Positions 10,319 through 19,477 of a DNA stretch of 64,000 nt are shown here, piece by piece; position 1 is the first letter of the stretch, and every line of letters begins with the position of its first letter. The notes under the pieces are model-generated. The model ran no database searches. It was not told the DNA's origin and worked only from the letters and a program-made list of their open reading frames with translations. The position numbers were made by a program, and so were the translations under genes. Source of the DNA: Bog-159 sp963707465 (GTDB lineage: Bacteria > Acidobacteriota > Terriglobia > Bryobacterales > Bryobacteraceae); the NCBI GenBank assembly GCA_963707465.1, contig CAVPQK010000003.1, forward strand, positions 1-64,000, given 5' to 3'.

Positions 10319-10374
10319 GCCCCATCGTCGGCCCTTTTCGCGATACCCTCAAGATGGGTTCCTCATACGCTTAC

Positions 10375-10382
10375 GTCGTACT
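10375..10382. repeat. IS66 target-site duplication, right copy
   Basis: GTCGTACT directly follows the right end of the element and equals 7066-7073. Read on the minus strand it encodes part of the Rhs run SerThrThr, so removing the element plus one copy restores the reading frame. Confidence 0.9.
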
Positions 10383-12645
10383 CGTCATCGCGGCGTTGGA
10401 AAAGGGCATGGTAACCTTGTACGGCCTGCCCAGCGGATCGTAGGTATTCTGCACGGTGTCGTAGCTGTTGGTGGCCTGCTTTTGCTGCCGTTGCGTCCAG
10501 TATGTGCGGCCGAGGCCGTCCACAGTGGTGCGGGTATCCACAGTCGAAGTTGTCCCGTTGAAGTTTAAGGTGCTCTCGCTGGCGAATGGGCCGGTGGAGT
10601 AGCTCAGGTTGGTGGTGTATGGTGCCGGGTCCGTGGTGGAGGTTGGCCGCCAGTAATAGTCGTCCTTGTAACCAACGGACCACAACTGGCCGTTCTCGTC
10701 GGTCGTGGATGTCTGCACGCCGCCGGTGCAGTTCCAGGTGTAGGACTGGGTCAGGCCGCTGACGGCCTCGGTGACGCCGGTGGGGAACGAATTGCCGCAG
10801 GCGCCATACGCATATGTCGTCAGGCCGCCATTCACGTCGGTGAATACGTCCACGTTGCCTGTGTCGAAGTATTTGTAGGTTTGGGTGAGGTATGTGGTTC
10901 CGGCGGTCAGGTACTGGACCGTGGTGGCGTTGCCCCGCGAGCCGCTCGGGTTGGCGTGCTGCGGCGTACCGGTGGTGGCCACCACGGCTGTCTGGTCATA
11001 GCTGTAGTTGGTCTGCGCTACGGTGACGCCGGCTCCTGTCTCGACGGTTATGGAGCTCGGCATGTTGACGATGTTGTTGGTGAGGGCAGTGTCGTAAGCG
11101 ATGACCGTTTCCCGAAGAAGATTGCCTTGGGCTCCGTTGCCGTAGTCGTACTCGTAGACGTACGTCGGGAGCGCATAGCTATTATATTTCGTGGTCTTGT
11201 AGGCCTGAAGCGTGTACCCGCCGGGCGTGGTGCGGGTGGTCACCTGCGTGGGCGGAAGCGAAGTGATTACGGCCGTCGGGCACGGAGGGGCGGCGCCGTT
11301 GTAGCAGGTATCCACCGTCTGCAGGAGTGTGCCCGACGTGGACCCCTGGTAGACCATGCGCTGTTCCTCGTAGCCGTTGGTTTGGCCGCCGGTGGGCGCC
11401 GCGGGAGTGAAGCTCATGACGGTCTGGTTGGTGGTTGGGCTGGAGGGATCCGTAATGGTGGTGCACCATTTTGAACCGGAGGCGCACCCTGATTCGCTGT
11501 GCGCGTAGATCCACGGGGTGGCGCTGTCCGGCGTGGTGCGCTTCAGGGTAGCCGCAGTGCCGTCCCCGCAGGTGATGCCGTTCGATCCGCCCGAGTAGGC
11601 GTAGCTGATCGTGCCGCTGCTCTCCGCGAAGCCCGTGGGCAGGATCACCGAAGCCAATCGCCCGGTCACGTTGGGTGAGTGGCCCGGCGTGGTCTCGTAC
11701 GTGAACGAGTAGGAACTGCCGTCCGGCAGCGTGATGCTACTGATCAGATTCTGCACCGTCGCGCCGTATTCGGTGATGCCCGAGCATCCGAAGGCGGTCT
11801 GGACGGTCATGGCCGTGTAGTTGACTTTGTACGAGGAAGTGCCACCGTTCGGGTCGTTGGGCGGGTCCGGATTCGTGAACGAGAGCAGCGTTGGGCTGGC
11901 AGGCGTTCCGGCGCCGGAGACCGTGAGCGCGGTGTCTCCCAGCGTGTCTGTAAAGGTCGGCGCGGACCCGCTCCCCGCGCTGATGATGTTGCCGTTGCGG
12001 TCGGTGAGCGATCCGGGTCCGCTGGCCGTCTGGCCGTAGGGTCCCACCGGGACGGTGATCGTCGTGCCGTTTGGGGACAGTAGACCTGAGACGGAGGGAG
12101 TGCCGCCCGCTACGCTGAAGCTCATGGAATAGCCGGAGCCGTCCGACGCTGCCACGTTGTTGAGGAAATCCTGCCAGGTGCCACAACCCTGCGGCGGGAT
12201 CGGATACGCTAACTGGCCAGGGAAGTAATGTGCGACGCCATAAGGATCGTAATACCCCAACCTGCATACACAGTGAAGTTGGTACCTAGGCACGACTGGG
12301 GGCTGGAACCATAGGAAACGCTCCCGGTCAGCGCAACCGCCGTGGCCGCCTTCCAGCCCCAGTTGTACACGGGCATCCAAACGCCTCCTGTTGGGTACCA
12401 GACCGAGCTGTCATAGGTCAGCGTATACGCGAAAGGCGTTCCTCGGCCCGCCTTGTTGCCGATCGGTATCTGAAAGTGAACGTTCAGGTTGCCGTTGTTG
12501 ACCGTATCGAAGGTCCCGCCGCTGAAGCTGCCAAAGGGCGGAAGGCCGGTGGCCGGTTGAGCCGGTTGAGCTACGAGCGGCGCCGGAAGTGTGGCAAGTG
12601 CGAGAGTAACGAGAATGGTATGGCGTGTCATGGTCGTCTCCCTCG

Positions 12646-13459
12646 CTACTGGATCTGGAAATCGCCCGGCGGCAGGCCGGAATTGATGGCCACGCTGGTT
12701 ATCGTTATGTCAAGCAACAGGCTGCGCTGGAGGAATCTCTGTATGCGGAACGGCGTTGCCACGCCGTTCGCGCTGCGGTAGTCCGAAAACTCGATGCCGA
12801 TCGGGATATTCTGGAGAGCGTTATTGGCGGGGTGGGTGTTGAAATTGAGCGCCACCGGGAGGAATGTAGTGGCGTCCAGGTATAAATCGAATGACGCAAG
12901 CTGCAAGAGCAGTTGCATGGTCGCGGCGTCGCCCTGTCCGGGTGGGGTTCGCGTCGCCTGGAAGTGGCGCACCGATACGCCGTTGAGATCCTCGACGCCG
13001 GTGTAAGTGACTGAGTAACTCGGATCTTGAAGAAGCCCTTCCATGACAAGCGCTGGAACGAACCAGGCCGCGGGACTCAGGGAGTTATGCAACGGCGCGA
13101 GCTCCTGCTGCCCGTCAGGACCCGTGGAGGCGGCTTGGCTTCCATTCTGGATCTGCTGGCGTTGCCCGCCGCTGAGGTTAAGGACCACCAGGCTTTCGAG
13201 GTGCCCGAGCGCCTCCAGAGTGGCGGGCCCGGATTCCTCATCGGAGCCCGCCACGTAGTTGACGTTGCCCTGTAGCGTCGCGTCTGTTACCACGGTGCCG
13301 TGGGTAAGCGCCGCCAACGACTGGGAGAGCAGCGCCGTGGTCTGGGTTTGCGCGGGCTGTGCGCCAAGCCTTAGCGGGCTAAGCGCAAGCAGGAGAAGGG
13401 GAGCGATGAAACCCGATCGTTCGCAACGGGGGGGGGGCTGAAGTTAGAGTGTTAATCAT
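12646..13459 (-). CDS. exported hypothetical protein, frame broken at a G10 tract
   Basis: The body (12646-13317) encodes a beta-rich protein with no catalytic motif I recognise (VTYTGVEDLNGVSVRHFQAT, ASFDLYLDATTFLPVALNF). Upstream, the same frame continues into a signal-peptide-like stretch (GFIAPLLLLALSPLRLGAQP) but has no start codon there. An ATG at 13459 with AGGA seven bases before it lies in another frame and would join the body if the run of ten C (minus strand; G10 at 13428-13437) were nine. Either the run varies and switches the gene on and off, or the run was miscounted, or the gene is dead. It is 14 bp upstream of the Rhs start, so they were probably one operon. Confidence 0.6.
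13428..13437. repeat. homopolymer G10 tract near a start codon
   Basis: Ten consecutive G on the plus strand, a few codons into the reading frame that starts at 13459 on the minus strand. Tracts of this length at the 5' end of surface or secreted-protein genes are classical slippage sites; they are also prone to sequencing error. Confidence 0.8.
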
Positions 13460-13752
13460 CCAAACATCCTAAAAGGACTAGAACTCGAACGCCGATTGTT
13501 GCTTGCCTTTGCGCGGGTGTCAACACGGCGAGCCCAGAATTGCATCCATGCTGCACAATTAAAAGGAAATATATTTTTATTGAGCGCGCAGTCCCGGCCT
13601 GCAAAATATTTGTGCAAAACCTGAAACGAAATACCGGTGCCAAATCACTCCAGCGGGCGCATTCGTTTGACTCGTACCAGGGCGATTTTCTAGAACCGTC
13701 AGTACGACTAGGAATTGCCAATAGCCCTTCAAGCTGGCACCCTATAAGTCCC

Positions 13753-14475
13753 GTGCCAGATCTCTCCAATGTGCATTTCCTGGAACGGGGTCTGAACTGG
13801 TCTACCCTGGCCTACGTCGTGTTCGTCTGCCTGGCGGCGGGGACCAGCTTCTTGCTGGCCCTTTTTGCGGGCCGTGTCACGTCCGCCAAGGAAATGCAAC
13901 TCAAAAGCCTGGAAAGCACGTCCGCCGAAGCGGTGGCGCACGCGCATGCCGGAGCCGCGCGGGCTCATGCGCAAGCCGCCATGGCTTACACCGAACAACG
14001 GCGCCTGGAAGCCGATATGGCGCACGCCAAGGCGCACCACGAACTGTTGCGGAAAGAGAACCTCGGGCTGCAACTGGCGGTAGAACAGGAGCGGGCCGCC
14101 CGCCTGCGCCTCGAAGCGCAACTCGGCCCTCGGCACATAGGGTCCGCGCAGAGGCAAACGATTGAATCGGCGCTGGCCGGCTTCAGGGGGCAAAAAGTCT
14201 CGATCGTCACGCAGCCGGGCGACCCGGAGATCAGCGCCTTCGCGGGTGAGATCAAGGCGACCCTGGAAGCGGCCGGCCTGGCTGTCTCGCTGACGCCCGC
14301 CCTGGTATTCGGCAAGCCACAACCGGGAATCGCCTTGGAAGTGGGAGCGAACCGTCGGCAATTCGCTATGGCATTGGCGAAATCGTTCACCGACGCCAAC
14401 GTGTGCAGCGGGCCGATATTCGCGTCGGAGCCGGATGACGCCGACCTACTGGAGATTACGGTGGGGCCGAAGTAA
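13753..14475 (+). CDS. membrane-anchored coiled-coil protein, unknown function
   Basis: The frame is open from 13540, but the first 70 codons look non-coding, so a GTG at 13753 (VPDLSNVHFL) is preferred; no strong ribosome site is seen and the start is uncertain. The protein has one transmembrane segment (LAYVVFVCLAAGTSFLLALF), then about 100 residues of Ala/Glu/His-rich coiled coil (QRRLEADMAHAKAHHELLRK). A compact alpha/beta domain follows (QKVSIVTQPGDPEISAFAGE, ALVFGKPQPGIALEV). A layout of short tail, anchor, stalk and small globular head suggests an inner-membrane sensor or scaffold. It is transcribed divergently from the secreted-protein/Rhs operon. Confidence 0.65.
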   Translation: MPDLSNVHFLERGLNWSTLAYVVFVCLAAGTSFLLALFAGRVTSAKEMQLKSLESTSAEAVAHAHAGAARAHAQAAMAYTEQRRLEADMAHAKAHHELLRKENLGLQLAVEQERAARLRLEAQLGPRHIGSAQRQTIESALAGFRGQKVSIVTQPGDPEISAFAGEIKATLEAAGLAVSLTPALVFGKPQPGIALEVGANRRQFAMALAKSFTDANVCSGPIFASEPDDADLLEITVGPK

Positions 14476-14497
14476 GGGCGTGCGCCTGAAGTTTGCA

Positions 14498-17338
14498 CTA
14501 CTGGACCGCCATCGTTACCTGGTTTGAAGCCACTCCGCCCACGCTAAGCGACACCGGCACGGCGTCTCCCGCAGGGGCATTCGCGGGCACCTGCACGTTC
14601 ACCTGACAGAGGCCGACCCAGCCCGGCGCGAGGCCCGCGAACGTGGGCGTGGCCGGCACGCCACCGATAGAGACCGTCACGGTGTTGGTGGTGTACGCGA
14701 GCGGGCTCGACGGCGCAGGCGCACCGGTGGCCGGCTGATTCGTGACCGGTCCCAGGCCGGTGGCGAAGATGTCGATATAGTCCACGCCGCGGCGGGCAGG
14801 CTGCGCGTTGTACGGCGAGTTGGCCGGAGCGGCCAGCGTGGCGGTGCCGTTGATGAGAATCGCGCCCTGGCCCATGCCGTTGCCGGCGACCGAATAAAGG
14901 CCGGGCGAAAATGGCGCGATTGGCACGCTGACCTTATTGCCATTCAGATCGTCGGTGACAATGGCGAGTTGCGCCTGCGACTGTCCTGCCAGTTCCCACG
15001 GTACCTGCGCATCCACCTGCAAGGGAAACGCGTGGACCAGCGGCATGGGCACGCCGCCCAGCGTCAGTGACGTAGTGCCCAGCGCGACGGGCAGCGGCAC
15101 ACCGGGGGCTGCCTGATCCGTGTCGGAGAGGCCGGTGCCGAAGATCGACACCAGGCTGCCCGGCGCGACCGCCGCGTTGGCGGCGAAGCTGGCATTGTTG
15201 ACCGTCCCGCCGGTGTTTAAGCTGGGTGGGCCGAAGGTCAGGCGGCGCTGCGCCATAGCAAGGTTGGTGGTCCGCACCTGGTTCACCAGATCGTATTTCG
15301 GACGGTCGGCGACGTCCACCATGCCGAAGGCGTAATCTTCGCCCTCCACCAGGTCCAGTTCGGTTTCGCCCAGGAAGCCGCGTCCCGACACCGGCTCATC
15401 GCGGTACTCGAACCACGCCACGCCCACGCACCAGGGATTGTGCGCAGCCGCATCGAGATTGGCCTGATACATCGCGCCCGCATTGGCATCGTCGGTGGAA
15501 CTGACCGCGGGGTACGCCTCGTAGCCGCGCAGCAGGCTGTAAGTCGGGGGAAACGAGGATTCGCCCAGAAAGATCGGCTTGTTTGTGGACGTCGCCAGGC
15601 TTTGCAGCAGGCTGTCTTCGAAGACTGGCGAGTAACGGTCATAGCCGATCACGTCCACATGCGCGGCCTGCAGTTGCCAGTCAGTCGCATTCACCCACCA
15701 GCCGGGGACGATCCAAAAGCCGAAAAACAAGTGATTCGCATCGATGCCTTTGATCGTCTGATAAAGGTATCCGTAATACTGACCGGCATAATACTCGCGC
15801 AGCGTCTCGATATCGGCGGCGGGAGGCGTGGGCGATGAATTATAAAGATCGGCGACGCTGGCGGCGGTCACGCCCCACGCCGCGGCCATGGCGGCGACGC
15901 TATTGCCGTAAATTGCGCTCAACGCCTGGTTCACCAGCGCTTGTTTCGAAGGCACCGTGCCCGCCAGGGCGAGGATGCTCGTAATCTCGGCCGGCGTGAT
16001 GATTTCGTCGTACTCGTTGCCGAACGACCAGCCCAGGATCGAAGCATCGCTCAAGCTGGGTTCGATCTGTTGTTGCAGGGAAGCCTGAAACTGCGCCTGC
16101 ACATTCGGATCGAAGATGTCCGGATGGGTCACCAGGATCGGAACATTATAAGGCTCGAGCACTGGCAGGATGGGCAGGTTGCCGGTGACGTTGGACCATT
16201 TGCCGAAACCGGAGAATCCCCACGCCTGCATGCGTTGGACGGTCAGGTTGGTGGCCGTAGTCTGCCAGGAATCGCTGCCGTATTTGCGGATCATGTTCCA
16301 GGTGTCGAACGAGACACTGGAGATCCCGGTGTTGCCCCAGTCGCCGGAACCCCAGGCTACATCGTACGGCGCAGTTTGCGGAGGCAGCGCGGCAAATTCC
16401 CATTCGCGGCCGGTGGTGGGAGTGTTGTTGCCGGTGGTCAGCGGTCCGGTATCCAGGCCGATGTAGAAGCATGGATTACCGGCGGGCGAAATCAGCCACC
16501 AGATGTTATTCCGCTGGATCACATGGAAGAAGCCAGTGGCCGCGTCCTGCCAGCCCGCGTTGAGCACGCCGCCCCATGCGTCGTAGCCCGTGGGCACTCC
16601 CCAGCCGGCCAGCGCTGTTTGCTCTTCGGAGGCCGCGGTCTGCAGATCGGCGTCCGCCTGAATCTTGCCCGTGAAGGTCGAATAAACGCTCTGGCCATAG
16701 GTGTCCACATAAGGCGCGTAGGTCTGAGGATTGGCGGATGCGGCGGTAAGGCTGAACGCCGCGGTCACGGTTAACGAGTCACTCCCGTCGTATGGGAAAG
16801 GCACGCTCTCGGAAAGATCTCCTGGCGCGAGTAACATGAGCGGCAGTGGCCGCGTATCCGCTGCAAATATCTCGGAAACCGCGCTCGCGCCGCTCGATGC
16901 CGCATTGAGAGAGCTTTGAGCCACCAGATAGTTGCCGGCGCCCGCCGCCCAGGAGGGAATGGAGTTCGCCAGCAAGTCCTGGTATGGCAGGCCAGAGAAT
17001 CCGCTTGAGATGTGACCCAGCAGTTGCCCGTTCAGGTATAGTTCGAAGTAGGTGGGCGTGATCACGGCTTGGGCCGTATAGTTCTGATTCACCACCCAGG
17101 CCGGACTGGCGACGATGAACTGCCACTGGCTGCCGTCGGCCACTCCCACGGCGACGATCATGTTCTGTAACTGGCAGGTAGTCGACGAACCCGCGGGCGT
17201 ATTTTCGAGGTCCAGGTAGAAGCCCGTATTGGCCGCATAGTTAGACTGGTCCGCCAGCGTGAAACGGCAGTCGGTGGCCAGAGCCGCGAGAGGGAAGAGA
17301 AGCGCGGCAGTCAGCGCGGATGCCGTCCGGCAGGTCAT
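14498..17338 (-). CDS. secreted agarase-like glycoside hydrolase with TIGR03437-type C-terminal domain
   Basis: A 946-residue exported protein. Residues 1-21 are a signal peptide ending in LAALA. Residues 22-220 form a beta-rich module. About 270-680 is a TIM-barrel glycosidase: it has the agarase-like line GLDTGPLTTGNNTPTTGREW, a putative acid/base Glu in GWSFGNEYDE and a putative nucleophile Glu in IFLGESSFPP. About 690-946 is the beta-sandwich region typical of Solibacter secreted proteins (GSLVSIFGTGLSD, DYIDIFATGLGPVT, CQVNVQVPANAPAG), matching TIGR03437. The likely substrate is a polysaccharide; agar or a related galactan is inferred only from similarity to GH50-type lines. Its start overlaps the stop of the acyl-CoA ligase gene by four bases, an odd partner. 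Confidence 0.8.
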   Translation of the reverse strand: MTCRTASALTAALLFPLAALATDCRFTLADQSNYAANTGFYLDLENTPAGSSTTCQLQNMIVAVGVADGSQWQFIVASPAWVVNQNYTAQAVITPTYFELYLNGQLLGHISSGFSGLPYQDLLANSIPSWAAGAGNYLVAQSSLNAASSGASAVSEIFAADTRPLPLMLLAPGDLSESVPFPYDGSDSLTVTAAFSLTAASANPQTYAPYVDTYGQSVYSTFTGKIQADADLQTAASEEQTALAGWGVPTGYDAWGGVLNAGWQDAATGFFHVIQRNNIWWLISPAGNPCFYIGLDTGPLTTGNNTPTTGREWEFAALPPQTAPYDVAWGSGDWGNTGISSVSFDTWNMIRKYGSDSWQTTATNLTVQRMQAWGFSGFGKWSNVTGNLPILPVLEPYNVPILVTHPDIFDPNVQAQFQASLQQQIEPSLSDASILGWSFGNEYDEIITPAEITSILALAGTVPSKQALVNQALSAIYGNSVAAMAAAWGVTAASVADLYNSSPTPPAADIETLREYYAGQYYGYLYQTIKGIDANHLFFGFWIVPGWWVNATDWQLQAAHVDVIGYDRYSPVFEDSLLQSLATSTNKPIFLGESSFPPTYSLLRGYEAYPAVSSTDDANAGAMYQANLDAAAHNPWCVGVAWFEYRDEPVSGRGFLGETELDLVEGEDYAFGMVDVADRPKYDLVNQVRTTNLAMAQRRLTFGPPSLNTGGTVNNASFAANAAVAPGSLVSIFGTGLSDTDQAAPGVPLPVALGTTSLTLGGVPMPLVHAFPLQVDAQVPWELAGQSQAQLAIVTDDLNGNKVSVPIAPFSPGLYSVAGNGMGQGAILINGTATLAAPANSPYNAQPARRGVDYIDIFATGLGPVTNQPATGAPAPSSPLAYTTNTVTVSIGGVPATPTFAGLAPGWVGLCQVNVQVPANAPAGDAVPVSLSVGGVASNQVTMAVQ

Positions 17339-18960
17339 AGGCTTAGCCTGTAATCCTTGAACTGCTCTCGCAGGGCCCGCTTATTGAATTTACCAACGCT
17401 GGTCTTGGGAACGGCGTCAATAAACACGATGTCATCCGGCAGCCACCACTTGGCCACACGCGAGGCCAGGAAATCCAGAATTTCGGTTTTTGTAATACGA
17501 TCTCTGTACTCCGGCAAAGGCACGATACAGGCCAAAGGCCGCTCCTGCCATTTGGGATGAAAAACGCCGATGACCACGGCCTCCGCGACCTTGGGGTGCG
17601 CCATGATCGCATTTTCGAGATCTACGCTTGAAATCCATTCGCCGCCGCTTTTTACCAGATCCTTGGTGCGATCCATAATCTGGATGTAGCCCTCCGCATC
17701 GATGGTGGCCACATCGCCGGTTCGGAGCCAGCCATCCATGAAGGATTGCGAGGATTGTGGGTCGCGGTAGTACTCCGCGGCCACCCACGGTCCGCGGGCT
17801 TGCAGTTCGCCCATGGTCCTACCGTCCCAGGGCAGCTCCTGGCCGTCGCCGTCGACGATGCGAATATCCACGCCTGCCAGCGGAAGTCCGTGCCGTGCGA
17901 GAAGATCAAACCGGTGGTTATCGGGAAGTGACTCCAGATGGCTTTTAACGGATGTCACGGTCGCGATGGGTGTGGTCTCAGTCATGCCCCACGCCAGCCT
18001 GAACGGAACGTGGTGCTTCGTCCAATACTTCTCCACGAACTGGCGCGGCATCGCGGAGCCCGCCACCACCACCATGCGCAAGCTCGATACATCGTGCGGA
18101 TGTTCTTCCAGGTGGCTGTAGAGCGTCATCCAGACCGTCGGCACTCCCGCGCTGAAAGTGATCCGTTCAGTTTCCACAAGCATGGCAATATCCGCCGGCG
18201 CCAACTGGCGCCCAGTAAATACCAGCTTTGCGCCGGTCATGATCCCGGCGTAGGGAATGCACCAGCCATTGGCGTGGAACATCGGGATCACCTGCAAAAT
18301 CGTATCCCGCTCGCTGAGCGCGAAGGTGTCCGCCATGCAGATGCCATAGCTGTGGAGGAACAAAGCGCGATGACTGTAAACGACCCCCTTCGGATGACCG
18401 GTGGTCCCCGACGTGTAGCACATCGCCGCCGCGGCGTTCTCGTCGAGTCGCGGCCAGGCATAAGGCTCATCGGGAGCCGCGGCAAGCAGCGTTTCGTAAT
18501 CGAGCGTGCCGGCGGGTAGTTTCTCGCCGAGATCGTTCAGAACGACGATGTGGCGGACCGATGTGAGTTCCGCGCGGATCGGTTCCAGAATGGGCAGCAC
18601 GGACGCGTCTACGAAGATCACCTGATCTTCGGCGTGGTTTGCAATATACGACAATTGATCGGCAGCCAGGCGAAGGTTGAGTGTATGCAAGACGCAGCCG
18701 GCGCAGGGCGCCGCGAAATACAGCTCCAAATGGCGGGAGCTATTCCAGCACAGCGTCCCGATGCGATCGCCGGCTTGCACTCCCAGGCTCTTTAGAACGT
18801 GAGCGAGACGATGAACGCGCTTGTAGAAATCGCCATAGGTATAACGGTGGATCGAGCCGTCGGGAACCCGGCTGGCGATTTCCTTACTGGGATAGATCTT
18901 GGCGGACCGCTCAAGAATATGAGACAGCGTGAGCGGATAGTCCATCATCAAGCCAAGCAT
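17335..18960 (-). CDS. long-chain fatty-acid--CoA ligase
   Basis: A 541-residue ANL-superfamily enzyme that activates a fatty acid with ATP to an acyl-adenylate and transfers it to CoA. Motifs in order: the P-loop-like AMP-binding line CYTSGTTGHPKGVVYSHRA, the substrate-side WGMTETTP, the motif GELQARGPWV, the hinge-region motif GWLRTGDVATID with DRTKDLVKSGGEWIS, and the C-terminal catalytic Lys in KTSVGKFNKRAL. Length is normal. AAGGAGG lies upstream of the first ATG at 18960; a second ATG pair 12 bases later is also possible. It is the first gene of a two-gene overlap with the secreted glycosidase. The closest type is the medium/long-chain FadD-like group. Confidence 0.92.
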   Translation of the reverse strand: MLGLMMDYPLTLSHILERSAKIYPSKEIASRVPDGSIHRYTYGDFYKRVHRLAHVLKSLGVQAGDRIGTLCWNSSRHLELYFAAPCAGCVLHTLNLRLAADQLSYIANHAEDQVIFVDASVLPILEPIRAELTSVRHIVVLNDLGEKLPAGTLDYETLLAAAPDEPYAWPRLDENAAAAMCYTSGTTGHPKGVVYSHRALFLHSYGICMADTFALSERDTILQVIPMFHANGWCIPYAGIMTGAKLVFTGRQLAPADIAMLVETERITFSAGVPTVWMTLYSHLEEHPHDVSSLRMVVVAGSAMPRQFVEKYWTKHHVPFRLAWGMTETTPIATVTSVKSHLESLPDNHRFDLLARHGLPLAGVDIRIVDGDGQELPWDGRTMGELQARGPWVAAEYYRDPQSSQSFMDGWLRTGDVATIDAEGYIQIMDRTKDLVKSGGEWISSVDLENAIMAHPKVAEAVVIGVFHPKWQERPLACIVPLPEYRDRITKTEILDFLASRVAKWWLPDDIVFIDAVPKTSVGKFNKRALREQFKDYRLSL

Positions 18961-19117
18961 GGTTCGGATTGCCTCCTTAAGTTTCGCGAGTCGCCCGCCG
19001 TTAGCCGCATAGATGCCAGATAATTGTATCCCACGGTGTTCGTGGCGTTATCTCATGTGCCTGTCCTTAGCGGGCGAACGGATCGTCGTGCCGGGTCATA
19101 CCGGAGTTAAATCGCGC

Positions 19118-19147
19118 TTGACTCGATGCAGGCGGATTACATATACT
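19118..19147 (+). promoter_or_regulatory. sigma-70-like promoter of the PadR-ADOP operon
   Basis: TTGACT (19118-19123) and TATACT (19142-19147) are separated by 18 bp. The PadR ATG is at 19160, only 12 bases after the -10 box, so the transcript would be leaderless or nearly so. Short arms CATATA (19140-19145) and TATATG (19157-19162) frame the -10 and the start codon and could be a PadR operator for self-repression. Confidence 0.6.
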
Positions 19148-19159
19148 CAAAATACTTAT

Positions 19160-19477
19160 ATGCCGGACGCTCTCAAGCCCGCTGACTTTCACATACTTAT
19201 AGCGTTGACCCAGGGGCCACGCCACGGTTATGGGCTCATGAAGGAGGTCGAGCGCGAGTCGCAGGGCGGCGTTCGGCTGGAGATCGGCTCTCTTTACCGC
19301 TTGCTCGCGCGATTGCTCGACAGCGGCCTGATCGAGGAGGCTGACGAGGATGAGCGCCGCCGTTACTATCGCCTCAGCCGTCTGGGGCATCGCGTGCTCA
19401 AGGCGGAAGCCGAGCGCCTGGCCGGTCTGGTGGAACTCTCCCGCGTGCGCAAACTGCTGCCCGAGGGCCGCGCCTGA
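19160..19477 (+). CDS. PadR family transcriptional regulator
   Basis: A 105-residue winged-helix repressor beginning MPDALKPADFHILIALTQGP. The family signature is clear: PRHGYGLMKEVE in the recognition-helix region, IGSLYRLLARLLDSGLIEE in the wing, and RRRYYRLSRLGHRVLKAEAE near the end. The start at 19160 is chosen by similarity to the family and by the promoter just upstream; an in-frame extension to 19013 is non-coding in character. It overlaps the ADOP permease start (TGATG), so regulator and permease are translationally coupled. Small-ligand or drug-responsive control of the permease is the family expectation. No defect is seen. Confidence 0.92.
   Translation: MPDALKPADFHILIALTQGPRHGYGLMKEVERESQGGVRLEIGSLYRLLARLLDSGLIEEADEDERRRYYRLSRLGHRVLKAEAERLAGLVELSRVRKLLPEGRA

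Larger units (their letters stand above)
7074..10374 (-). mobile_element. IS66-family insertion sequence with internal partial duplication
   Basis: The element is bounded by imperfect inverted repeats: GTAAGCGTCTAACCAACCC at the left end and GTAAGCGTATGAGGAACCC read inwards from the right end. It is flanked by a perfect 8-bp duplication GTCGTACT (7066-7073 and 10375-10382). It carries the standard tnpA-tnpB-tnpC set on the minus strand. A normal-sized element spans 8058-10374 (2,317 bp). The extra 984 bp at its left (7074-8057) is a second copy of the terminal 984 bp, including the end repeat. The insertion lies inside the Rhs gene and explains its split. Genes are intact and may still be active. 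Confidence 0.93.
4503..12631 (-). pseudogene. secreted Rhs/YD-repeat protein gene, frameshifted and split by IS66
   Basis: The gene starts at 12631 with a signal peptide (MTRHTILVTLALATLPAPLV). The first 125 codons are in one frame and then shift near 12255 (AGWG then YYDPYGVAHYF) into the frame read to 10375. IS66 interrupts it at 7074-10374. Removing the element and one copy of the 8-bp duplication restores a continuous frame (AAMTSTT joined to APNTTAPYTQTSYD), which runs to 4503, about 1,600 codons in all. The second half is YD-repeat core ending in NLDPLGLDTC, then a tip of about 200 residues holding VHELTHRITG, a perfect HExxH zinc-metalloprotease motif. The intact ancestor would be an exported Rhs protein with a protease-like tip. 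It follows a secreted-protein gene (stop at 12646) by 14 bp. Confidence 0.85.

Noticed and set aside
13540..13752. N-terminal extension of the coiled-coil membrane protein
   Set aside because: The 71 codons look like AT-rich intergenic sequence, and the membrane anchor begins soon after the GTG at 13753.
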